Source of the DNA: Micrasema longulum
Lineage: Eukaryota > Arthropoda > Insecta > Trichoptera > Brachycentridae
Length of the DNA: 64,000 nucleotides
Assembly: GCA_022494885.1 (NCBI GenBank)
Contig: JAGVSM010004994.1
Span: 1-64,000, forward strand
Reading direction: 5' to 3'
A program made the translations under genes and the position numbers. The notes below the pieces were generated by a model that saw only the letters and a program-made list of their open reading frames with translations, searched no databases and had not been told where the DNA came from. Numbering within the stretch: the stretch's first letter is position 1; each line of letters starts with the position of its first letter. Shown piece after piece: positions 54,606-64,000 of the stretch.

Positions 54606-55338
54606 CCGACCTCCAACAGAGGTCGATACGATAATTTGTGTTTATTTTTATCAATAACACGATAGATTTTATTGCTCAAATGTATTCCTTATCAAATTGG
54701 ATGTTCGTTTGCATTCGTCATGATGCTCGGGTTTTATTAAAGGTCATTGTAGAATACACTCATTTTGGCACTTCACCCTCGCACCGTCATTCCCTTTCTA
54801 CTAGTACGCGAGTCCTTTTGGCTAGCAAAAATACTATTTCTAATAAACTCAATCTAGCCGGATGAAGAATACAGCTCTATGTGCGAAATAGACGGACAAG
54901 AATAATCAATTTCACGTGAGTTTTTTTTCGTTTTCTCATAATTATTTCTGATTACTTTTGTATCCAAGTAGCCCGTGTCCATATTGTATATTGTCCATAC
55001 GCGGGATATTTTCATCAACTCGAGGGCACGTTTCGATCGAGACCGCGACTCGATATTATTTTTATCCGTTAAAATAATGAATACTTTAAGTATTTGTGTC
55101 GCTGTTTATTTGTCTCGATTAATAATAATGAAATAATTCGGTAATCAGCAAAACACGATCGATAATTTGCACTTTACTGTCTCAGCTCTAAACAAATTCG
55201 ATTTCCTAATTTCGTAAAGATATAAACCAAAACCTTTCACATAAAATTATCGTTTTATGATCAAGTTGCATAATAGGCCATAAAAACGTTCGATCAATGC
55301 GTTTACAAAAGTGAAACAAAGAAGAGGGCTTTACTCAC

Positions 55339-55418
55339 AAACTTAACGTAAAATTACGCCTACGTATAGTGGTATAATTCGCTTTCGCTATACTCAGGCG
55401 TAACTTTATGCTAAGTTT
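55339..55418. repeat. 80-nt imperfect hairpin
   Basis: The arms AAACTTAACGTAAAATTACG and CGTAACTTTATGCTAAGTTT (with continuing GCCTACGTATAG / CTATACTCAGGC) pair over 31 positions with five mismatches, around a loop of about 18 nt. Could be a tiny MITE or a precursor-like hairpin. Confidence 0.7.
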
Positions 55419-55619
55419 ATGGGTCAGACCGTCAGGCCCCTAAACTGCCTGGCTAGGGATAGCTGCCGCGTTTAAAGACAGTAAATATTTCAAATAAAAA
55501 TAACCGCACATATAAATAATGTAGCGAGAGATTTGTTGAAAAATATATGTAGATCAATAAACGTAGAACTTTATATAATTGGTACACATATTATTTATAT
55601 TTTTATGTATTTCATTACT

Positions 55620-56130
55620 TTATATTTGTCAGTTCATAATGGAGTTCTGGTACCAACCCTAATGTATGGAAGCGAAGCATGGAGTTGGAAAAAAAGGGAC
55701 GAAAGTAGACTGAATGCTGTTGAAATGCGAATCCTCAGGCGAATGTGCGGAAAAACAATGTATGATAGGTGCCCTAATGTCGAAATTAGAGCAGAATGCA
55801 AGGCTGAGTTAAGCATTATCGACAAAATTAAGAAAGGTCTTTTGCGATGGTTCGGTCACGTGGAGCGAATGAATGATGAAAGAACGGCTAAAAAGATTTA
55901 TGATGCGAATGTGTCTGGTTGTAGAAGTCGAGGAAGACCGAGAAAGACATGGTACGATCGAGTCCATCAAACACTTGAAGATGGACATGTCAAAAGTCGG
56001 AATAATCGGCGCGCGTGCACGAGAAGATGTATGAATGTGAAGGAAGCAAAGGAAGTGTGCCAGGACAGAGTGGTGTGGCGTTCTATCCTCTCTGCCTACC
56101 CCTCTGGGGAAATGGCGTGATGGTTAGTTA
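55620..56130 (+). pseudogene. LINE tail of the GHVERM family, frame intact
   Basis: Reads [75 protein letters not shown] and ends WRSILSAYPSGE before a stop. It is the best-preserved copy of the tail seen at 8857-9770, 50480 and 52270. The RT core is absent. Confidence 0.88.
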
Positions 56131-57721
56131 GTTATATTTGTTTTTTTATTATATACTAAACTATATTATTTATGTTTAAGTAACATGTATTCTTGGCACA
56201 CATATATTTGAATAGTGACGATTTTTAATATCTTACATTTGATTAGCTTGGCATTTATTTATTTATTCATATTTTTTGCTTACAAACTATAATTAATAAT
56301 AAAAATAATGTGACCTCACTGGGGTTTCCCGTGCCGACGACACTTAACAATATACTTTTTTCAAATTACATTTGAGAATAAACAAAGAAGTCTAACTTAA
56401 AAAAACGAAGATAATTAACAAATATTCAGAGAGTTTTCAAAACAAGGTATAATTGAGTAGTTTTAGTTTTTTTGTTATTGTTATATTAGTATGGAACTCC
56501 TTATGCTTTAAAAGATAAAAAACTCCATCTTAGAACAGGCTGAGCCATGTTAGACGGAGACTATCCTAAACAGAGAACACTCCGGTTTCATTTTCTATTC
56601 ACTAGTTTTATATAGATTCCCTGTTACTAAATATGTATACTTATTTTATGCAATAAGTAAAAAAAATTTAGAATCTGTTATTTTTTCATAAATACTATCA
56701 ATAATTTTTTGGTATCCTTTTTCTTAAAATTCCCATTTTCATGATTAATATTGTTTTATTTATTTATCAAAAGCATACAAAAAATTAACATATAAATTAT
56801 TAAGTCAATAAATTATTAAGAAAATAAAGAATTGCCCAAATAAAAAATCAAAACACAAAAAAATTTCAATATAAAAACCACGTTCTAAAAGCCAGATTTT
56901 CAGCAGACGTCTTTCTCTTGAGCCAGATAAGTTTTTTTGATTTTTTATATTTAATGGGAGCATATTAAACATTTTTGGTATATTGTACTCTAGTGTTCTT
57001 TTCCCATATTTATTATTGAATTTAGGGAGAGCTAGTAAACCGAGTATTATACATATACATGCTCCAATTTATTTCTACATTCAGATAGAGACGCACGCTG
57101 AGAAACCAGCTTGGACCATAATAAAGCTCTAATGGATAAAATATTTATAGATTTATACAATTAGGATATTGAAATATCGTGTCGCTGACAGCACATTTTT
57201 TTTTTAACTATCAATTTAAATATATAGGTTATAATAATCAAAAGGAAATTCAAATATTACACTTACGGAGAAATGGAGACAATGTTCAAAATCTCAAGTC
57301 TACAAAAACATGGAAATAAGTTTTATTTATTTAAATATATGGCACTGTTATTATATACAGACTATAATACATGTAAGTGGAATTATAAGTAAAATATAGT
57401 ATTTAAAAAAAATAATACTAAACAGTTATTTACAAATTGAAAAGTTTAAAAAAATACACAATTTAAAAATTAAATTACCAGTTATAAAAATATTATTTGG
57501 TCATAGAAATATAATGAACTTGAAGAAAAAAAAACTAAGAAACCAATACATATTAATAAAGAAATTAAAACAAATTTGATAAAAAAAATATTATATGTAT
57601 TATTATTTAAAACTACTACTTAGGTAACCAGTATAAATATACATAAAAATACATACTAATATTTTAAAAAATGTAATAATGTATAAAGAAATATTATGTA
57701 CATTGACTCCATATTTATGTT
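56131..57721. other. AT-rich sequence upstream of UBR3 exon 1
   Basis: No exon is visible; very AT-rich from 57200 to 57720. A short repeat near 56312-56335 (CTCACTGGGGTTTCCCGTGCC) also occurs at 34735. Confidence 0.45.
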
Positions 57722-57960
57722 TAATTTACTAATGTCTTAATTGATGTACCATCGTTACTGGAACAAGTGGCATTCGATTTTCCGATCCGTCGGTTGCGAA
57801 ATAAAAATGTGCTGTTCCTTGATCAGCACATCGTAAACTATGGCTTGCATGCACCAATGTACCGATTGTGTCGCATTGCAAACTAGAGACAAGATCTGGA
57901 CTTTTTTGTGTAAGTCTTTCTAGATTAAAACAATCACGAAGATAGACCAGATCTTGTCTT
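57722..57960 (+). mobile_element. LINE tail fragment (RRLRN family)
   Basis: Reads LIDVPSLLEQVAFDFPIRRL, then LFLDQHIVNYGLHAPMYRLC. Same family as 12485-12720 and 20400-20600. Confidence 0.7.
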
Positions 57961-58026
57961 GAGGTAGTAATTATTATTTAATTTTTGTCCTAGCTTTAAT
58001 TTTCATTAGTTGTATTTTATCTTAAT

Positions 58027-58440
58027 GGGGAAGTTCAGTGTCTTTTTTTCTTTTTTTATTTGTTAATAGAATATTAAACTAAGCCAATTTTTTTGTATAT
58101 CGTATTATCAGCGCTAAGATTTTTTTAAAGTTTTGTATTTCTGAAATAACTGCGCGTGACGTCAGAGGTTGTTCTCTGACAGTTCTTCCGATTGGTTCGT
58201 TTACGGTGACCAAACCGGATATCCTTCAAAGCTCTCATATCATTGGATGGTTCATATGAACAAGTGACCTCATTCAAAGCAGTGCGTTTTTATTTAAATA
58301 TTTTTTATTATTTTTTTCGTACATTTTCAATAAATTTTGTTGTACAAATTAATCCTCTAATTTTTAACCCGTGAAAGAAAAAAAAATTTGCATCCAATTT
58401 CCCGTAGGGCTGAAGTTCTTCATTGTACCTGTTTATATTA
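58027..58440. repeat. MITE-like family D copy
   Basis: Starts GAAGTTCAGTG with TTATTTGTTAATAGAATATT and ends CCCGTAGGGCTGAAGTTCTT. Matches 53480-54060 in inverse orientation. Confidence 0.65.
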
Positions 58441-58564
58441 TAAATAAATGTATTTAACATAATTAAATGGACTTAATACATCCAAAAATAAATAAATAAA
58501 TCATGTAAAATAAAAAAATTATACACACCGTTATAAGTTTGGATAAAATAGTATTTTATGTATG

Positions 58565-58690
58565 TACGGTATGCATTGTTGTATGGCTGTGAGACTTGTA
58601 CTCTGAAGGTGAACACTATGAACGGGCTGGAAGCTTTCGAGGTGTGGCTACATCGCAGAATGCTTAAGATATCTCCGACAGACCAAATTA
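58565..58690 (+). mobile_element. RTE-like LINE fragment
   Basis: Reads ALLYGCETCTLKVNTMNGLE, then AFEVWLHRRMLKISPTDQ, a post-RT motif related to 33106-33550. Confidence 0.8.
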
Positions 58691-58915
58691 ATTTTATATT
58701 CTATTTTTTATTTAGTTTTGGTTAGACTGTAAGAAATTGCTGGTGGCAATAAGTCCGCCATTTTACTGTGTATGCCTTTGTTGTTATTTTTGTATGTATG
58801 ACATTGTATATTACGGTTAGTAAATATTTATTATAATCAAGGTTTTTTAAATACTTGCGTCAGGAAAATGCTGCAGAGAATGGCGAAAACCAGAGCGAGA
58901 TCGGACGATCAATAA

Positions 58916-59149
58916 AGCTAGGGTTTCCTAGGACAGCGGTGCCCGTATCTTAACGGCCGTAGTGAACGGTGATGCGGTGGACAGCCGTCGTAACGGTGAC
59001 TAGAGAGTTGTTTCCTGGGAAAACGGTGTTGATAACACCGTTAAAATATAAAACCACTCTCTAGCCACCTCTACGACGGCTGTCCACCGCATCACCGTTC
59101 ACTACGGCCGTAAAGATACGGGCACCGCTGTCCTAGGAAACCCTAGCTT
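58916..59149. mobile_element. Foldback element, near-complete palindrome
   Basis: The left terminus AAGCTAGGGTTTCCTAGGAC and the right terminus GTCCTAGGAAACCCTAGCTT are exact inverse complements. Pairing continues through ACGGCCGTAGTGAACGGTGA and TCACCGTTCACTACGGCCGT to a centre at about 59030. Only a short inner stretch (58999-59015 against 59045-59065) departs from symmetry. Confidence 0.92.
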
Positions 59150-59225
59150 AACGCAGGAAAGGCTATTTTATATTTTATAAGATCATTTATTTATGTTTAA
59201 CATTAGTTTTAATTTTGTTACAACA

Positions 59226-59460
59226 GACAGCCTACCATGCAAGAGGTCTGGGGTTCGATTCCCGACATGGTTGACAAGAAATATTTATTAAAAAAGGTGT
59301 TTTTACACTAGGATATTTCATAGTCTCTGAACTGGTACCTGAAGCGTAAGACTGATTACCTTACCTTCATGTGACAAAAATGATCAAGATACGTTGCGAT
59401 TGGTGTACCAATGCAGTGCCCTATGCACCATAAGGTGCGGAAAGGGAATGTTGATGATGA
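59226..59460 (+). mobile_element. tRNA-derived SINE, family A, 5'-truncated
   Basis: Starts in the anticodon arm (CCTACCATGCAAGAGG), has B box GGGTTCGATTCCCGACATGG and the full body ending TGATGATGA. Confidence 0.85.
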
Positions 59461-59639
59461 ATAATAGTATAAGAATTATACAAAAGTTTAAAAAATATAT
59501 ATTTCGTAATTATTTAATTTAGGTAATTTGGACAAAATTCAGTGAACCCCCAATAAAATTACGTAAATATTTTTATTTTTATTTTTGTAAAAAATGCTAT
59601 TTCTAAGAATGCTCGTAGGAACACAAACAAGAAGCGAGG

Positions 59640-59990
59640 AGAGGAACACAACATTTGTAAGTAAACTCGCCTAGAGAAGGTCACCGGGCATCAGCTGCGG
59701 TCTCACCTTGTTCATGTTCACATTAGGTAGGGATACCTGCTACACCCCGCGAATAATGATGCTATATTACTAACTTGACTCATCACACCATCGGACATTA
59801 TCGGCCGGACAGGTACCATAGATTCAACTAATCAACATGCTTAGAACGCGTTATTCAATCGCCCTGAGGCAAGATAATTAGTCAAAAGCTTTAGGATCCG
59901 GTCTCGCCATCATCATCGTCGTCATAATTCGCACGATGGAGATCGAGCCCAGACCTAGATGGCCCAACGCGCTAACCATTACAGCAGGAA
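59640..59990 (-). mobile_element. tRNA-derived SINE, family D
   Basis: The minus strand begins near 59990 with GTAATGGTTAGCGCGTTGGG (A box) and GGGCTCGATCTCCATCGTGC (B box), followed by a body with few features. Confidence 0.65.
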
Positions 59991-60572
59991 GTGAACTGAA
60001 ACTATTCATTGAACTGAAAAAATAATAACGTCAGTAGTTTAATCACAAAAAACTATCCACGTGCTTAAAAACATGCAAGCATTTTTTAATATTTTTTTAA
60101 ACAATGAACATAAGAGGTAAAACAGGGTATTAAAAATAAAGGATAATTACATAGCAATCGGGATTTAAAAAAGACTTGATTCACTTGTATTTAATTTTAT
60201 TTTGCTTTATTGACATATTGAAGATTTTTTAAATATTTTTATGTAAACATTATTATATTGCGTTACCAAAATATTTAAAGAGAGAAATCCCTGCAACAAA
60301 AACTGCTTTTGCAGTTTGGCGGGAATTAAATAGTTGTTCAAAAGAATGCTTATGTAAAAAAATTAAATAATAAAAAAAAAATCAAATACATATTAACAGT
60401 AAAAATAGTAAACAAAAATCCCACAAAGGCATGGCCTGTTCCTGGGTATACAAGAAATGTTTATGAATTTGAGCGATCACAATAAACAATCATGAACATC
60501 AATGTTTGATTATGTCCAAATGCTTGCAAACTGGCTGGATTTCCTCCCTAGGGAGTTGTTCATATTAAAATG

Positions 60573-60898
60573 TATTTCAACAAAGAGGGAAAACATTTTT
60601 GAGAAGGAAATATCGAGAAGTCTAGGCATTTACAGGGTTTATGACCTGTCATTGGCTGGTTTAAGTGGCCACTTTACACACTGTGTAACATTCACCATTC
60701 TGCCCACGTTTGAACGTCCACATTTCCTCAACTCTTCCATCTGTTGACTTTTGTGAAGTAAAAGAGCTGAAACCTTCATCACGTGGGTGAGATTCATCCG
60801 GCTGAACCAAATCACCTACTAGGCAACCTCTGAAAACAATTTTCCAATTAGACTTCCACATTCCCTTCTCGTAAATGTTTTCCCTCTCTGTTGAAATA
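60573..60898. mobile_element. MITE, GACAGGTCATAA family, complete copy
   Basis: The left end TATTTCAACAAAGAGGGAAA and the right end TTTCCCTCTCTGTTGAAATA are inverted repeats extending about 50 bp. Inside are TTTATGACCTGTCATTGGCT and CACTTTACACACTGTGTAAC. Many fragments of this family lie across the window. Confidence 0.85.
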
Positions 60899-61990
60899 AA
60901 TTTAAATAATGAACATGCTTAAGTTATGCAATCAGAAGTCAACGCGTGTGTAATCTCTAAAGTTAACGCTCGTGTCGGTTTGTTTTTTGTTTTCCTCGTA
61001 AATAAATACATTTCATTGGCGAAAAATCGGCGTTTCCTATAAAATATAAAACAATATATTGCATTTGCAAAATAGTAAGGCGTATATCTAATACAAAAAT
61101 GTAATAAGAAAAATTCAATCACTATGGCGACTGCTTTTCTTGACATTTGGCTTGCCAACCGCCAGCTAAATGCAATAAATAGCACGATAAATAAAAATAG
61201 CTGTTTCGGAATATTTTTCGTATTTACAAGGCAATCAAGAAAAAACAGGGTGGGACGACTTCTAAATTAAGCAGTGTGTAATTTGATTATTTAAACAAGC
61301 CAATGAGGAAGCTCGGAGGTTTTAAAAAAAAATATTTGCTTTAACGAAATTCGCCAGGTAAATCCCCTCTACTCCCCCTGCTTACCCACTTTCCTTCCTG
61401 ACAAATCGAGAGGCGATGTCTCAAAATAATAAGCTTAGAATAATCTTATTAGTATGCATATTGCGCCTAGACTAGTTGGCCTATTCGTCGGGTTTTAGTG
61501 CATCGCGTCGCGTTAGCGTGTAATCTACGGCTAGAAATAGAAATAAATACAAATATTCCAAGAAGCTAAACTTTTGGAAATAAGACAAACATATTGTTTT
61601 CAACGTTTAAAATATATATTTAAGAACCAAAATGTATTTACAAGTAATTCAAATAGATCAAGTCAAAGAAGGAATCGTGTGCTAGAAGGACCACATTGTA
61701 AAACGAGGCTAGCACAGAGCCATGCATAATATTTGCAGCCTTGTGTGAAACACATCGATATTATTTTAACATCATTGTTAAATATTTACATGCCTTCGTT
61801 TTTTTAAGTTTAGGATGTTTAATATATCAACAATTTATAATGCCAACTGGTTTTCTAACACAAAACGAGGTTAGAATGACACTTGTATTCGGGGAATGTT
61901 TAAGATACTATTCAAAGGATTCATGTCAAACATCAACACATATAATTGATAAATACGTTAAATCTATAAATATTTATAATAATTACTTAC

Positions 61991-62108
61991 CTTGCAGCCT
62001 TGATTTTCGCACTATTATACTGCATATTTGTAGGAAAAAAGACGCTAAAATAATCGCATCATCTTTCGGCAAATTATCCAATTGGGCTTTTGAAATTCCG
62101 TCTTCCAT
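61991..62108 (-). CDS. Candidate first coding exon (UBR3 or an unknown gene)
   Basis: The ATG at 62108 opens MEDGISKAQLDNLPKDDAII, then a hydrophobic run LASFFLQICSII and VRKSRLQ, 39 codons plus one base, ending at a perfect donor (CAAG|GTAAGT). It is in unique sequence and followed upstream by promoter-like motifs. Phase 1 matches the start of the UBR-box exon at 49215, so it could splice to it directly, but the peptide is not recognisably the N-terminus of known UBR3 proteins. It may belong to another transcript. Confidence 0.5.
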
Positions 62109-62269
62109 TATTTTTAATGATTTCTTTATCACTGTAGAGTAATTATAATTTACAGTTATAACTTAATACATAATTCACAACGTCAAAATCCTTTATAAAA
62201 TCACGCGACAATGACAGCCCGTACAAACAGTATGCAAAAATGACAGGCATTGAAGACGAACGCGGCTTG

Positions 62270-62285
62270 TGACGTCACGACCAAT
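62270..62285 (-). promoter_or_regulatory. CRE and CCAAT-type promoter motifs
   Basis: TGACGTCA, a full CREB/ATF palindrome, is at 62270-62277 and a CCAAT box (ATTGG on the minus strand) at 62281-62285. They lie about 160-180 bp upstream of the candidate ATG at 62108, a normal promoter distance. Function inferred. Confidence 0.5.
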
Positions 62286-62472
62286 CAAATGGCGTTTTTG
62301 TAAAGGCGTATTTTTCAACATTTTTATTTTAAAAATTAAGAATGAAAACATATTTCTACAATATCCATATTGATTATAAAAATATAATTATTTTTTCTAA
62401 ATCCATTTCACATATTTTTATCGGTATTCGTAGTATGTGAGATTTCTCTATTGCGGTAATATTTGGAAACAT

Positions 62473-62907
62473 AATTGAACGTAGTTATACAGAAAGCAGC
62501 CAGCCATAGAAAAGTTAAATTGAGATAATAACCATTTTGTGAAAAGAGTGAATTATTAAATCTTCACAATAGTTGGAATGTTTTTAACTTTAACAAACGA
62601 GAAACAATGAATACATATTTTTTTTTATATACTACAATCAATAATCTTATTATGTATTTGACCAGTTTAAAAGATTTTTAAAGAACCATAAGATTTTTCT
62701 AGTTTTGTGGGTGTTTTCTGCAAATTTAGAAATGCCGTTTTTGTGATCGACATATTTTTCCGAAGGTGATTAATACAGTTTTTTGTATGAAAGCGGTCTG
62801 GCTGTTTTTAGCAAAACATAGAATCGATCTTACTGTACCAGATAACATCAATATCTTATTTTTCCAAAATTGTGGACTGGCTGCTTTCTGCATAACTACG
62901 TTCAATT
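62473..62907. mobile_element. MITE-like element with about 36-bp TIRs
   Basis: The left arm ATTGAACGTAGTTATACAGA plus AAGCAGCCAG is the inverse complement of the right arm ending TAACTACGTTCAAT with one or two mismatches. The interior is AT-rich without a real ORF. Confidence 0.75.
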
Positions 62908-63673
62908 TACCCAGCCTTTTTTGTGAAAAATCACCTCAAGAGGACATTAGTTGGTTAAAGGGTTGGTTAAATTGCAAAAAATCGTTTATACTTGGATGCT
63001 TAATTTCAAAAAATGCCTAAGCCCATTTTCGTAGTTCTGAGATATAGTTTAAGTGTTTATTTTGTCCCCGAAATGTTAAATGACATAATTTCGGAAAATA
63101 GAAAATAATTATTCTAAATTTTTTATTCTTCTTTCTTTTAAGATAAAAAAAATACAAAATTGTTACATGTTTAGTTACAAAATTATTGCTTGTAGAAAAG
63201 TGGAGTTGAGCTTAAGGTCAGGACTTGCGGATTTTTAAAAAGTATTTAAAGGACCAAGGGATTTTTTTTTCAGGGAAAAAACTCTTGGACGAAGAGATTT
63301 TTAGGACTTAATGATTTTTTGAAATTTGAATAATATTTTTAAAATCATTTTTCAAATACTAAATTCGATATGGGTATTCCTTATTGAAAAATTAATAAGG
63401 TAAATGTATAGTTCACAAAATGCATTATACGGCAGTGTTGCCAACACAAAACCGATAAAATTAGAATTAGGCATTTTTAAAATTGGGCATCCACTTATAC
63501 GCTTTGTGGCTGAAGAAAGACGTGATGTAATTTAAATAACTCCTATCTGTACCTAATTACGATTTAAGAACTATCATTTAAAAGCGGAGTTTTTTTTAAA
63601 GCTCTATAAAAATTATCCAATTATGTTTATGAATATATATTAATCAATTCATAATTCAAATATATAATATATA
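62908..63673. other. AT-rich sequence
   Basis: No gene or recognised repeat; several homopolymer-rich stretches. Confidence 0.5.
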
Positions 63674-63930
63674 GTCGGTCTCGTGGTGTAATGGTCAGCG
63701 CGTTTGTCTACCATGCAAGAGGTCTCGGGTTCGATTCCCGACATGCTTGATATGAAATATTTATTTAAAAGGGTGTTTTCACACTAGAATATTTCATAGT
63801 CCTGGACTGGTACCTGAAGCGTAAGACTGATCACAATGTTACAAAATTGATCGAGATATGCTGCGATTGGTGTACCAAACCAGTGGCCTATGCACCATTA
63901 GGTGCGGGAAGGGTGATGATGATGATGATT
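63674..63930 (+). mobile_element. tRNA-derived SINE, family A, full length
   Basis: Head GTCGGTCTCGTGGTGTAATG with B box GGGTTCGATTCCCGACATGC, body with CTGGACTGGTACCTGAAGCG, tail of (GAT)n. The best-preserved head in the window. Confidence 0.88.
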
Positions 63931-64000
63931 TATTCATTCAGCGAGTTGCGCCAAAATATTTGACAAAACATAAAAACAAAATACTTGTTTATATAAAATA

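Noticed and set aside
63674..63748. A functional tRNA gene
   Set aside because: A and B boxes are present but no matching acceptor stem; the sequence runs directly into a SINE body shared with other copies.

Overview
This is a eukaryotic, intron-rich window, most likely from an insect and probably a moth or butterfly (inference from AT-rich introns, GC-rich exons and the types of transposon present). No prokaryotic gene organisation and no CRISPR, operon or phage-like system is present. I did not find a new molecular system. The interesting content is two conserved host genes, some oddities in their exons, and a dense, partly nested set of transposable elements.

Both recognisable host genes lie on the minus strand. 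XPR1 (phosphate exporter with SPX and EXS domains) runs from its start codon at 11353 down to 2122, where the last exon inside the window ends; the rest of the EXS domain must lie beyond the left edge. UBR3 (a very large RING-type E3 ubiquitin ligase with a UBR box) runs from an exon starting at 49215 down to a stop codon at 15641, in 25 exons that I could place one by one with GT-AG junctions. Reading phase is conserved across every junction except those bearing on one damaged exon. About 1,836 codons are covered; roughly the first hundred residues upstream of the UBR box are not found. A candidate first coding exon with a CRE/CCAAT promoter lies at 61991-62108 and has a matching splice phase, but its protein sequence is not recognisably UBR3.

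Two exons carry frame disruptions although their neighbours are intact: XPR1 exon 5 (one net shift) and UBR3 exon 11 (at least three shifts). Both are very GC-rich, so assembly or sequencing error is the leading explanation.

Repeats by region. 1-2.1 kb: a Tc1-like transposase fragment with an apparent spliceosomal intron, then LINE debris. 2.1-11.3 kb (XPR1 introns): LINE fragments, a nested insertion and an 817-bp hAT-type MITE. 11.4-15.6 kb (between the genes): a long-TIR MITE, a CpG-rich patch and two tRNA-derived SINEs. 15.6-49.2 kb (UBR3 introns): a pogo-like element, an LTR-like GC-rich block, a second hAT-type MITE with a perfect 8-bp target duplication 20 bp from the RING exon, a three-level nest at 29.9-31.0 kb, and several LINE tails. 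49.2-64 kb: almost entirely repeats, including three foldback or TIR elements, a small hairpin, four SINEs and LINE tails.

The two host genes have no obvious functional connection; they are simply arranged in the same direction, UBR3 ending 4.3 kb before XPR1 begins.
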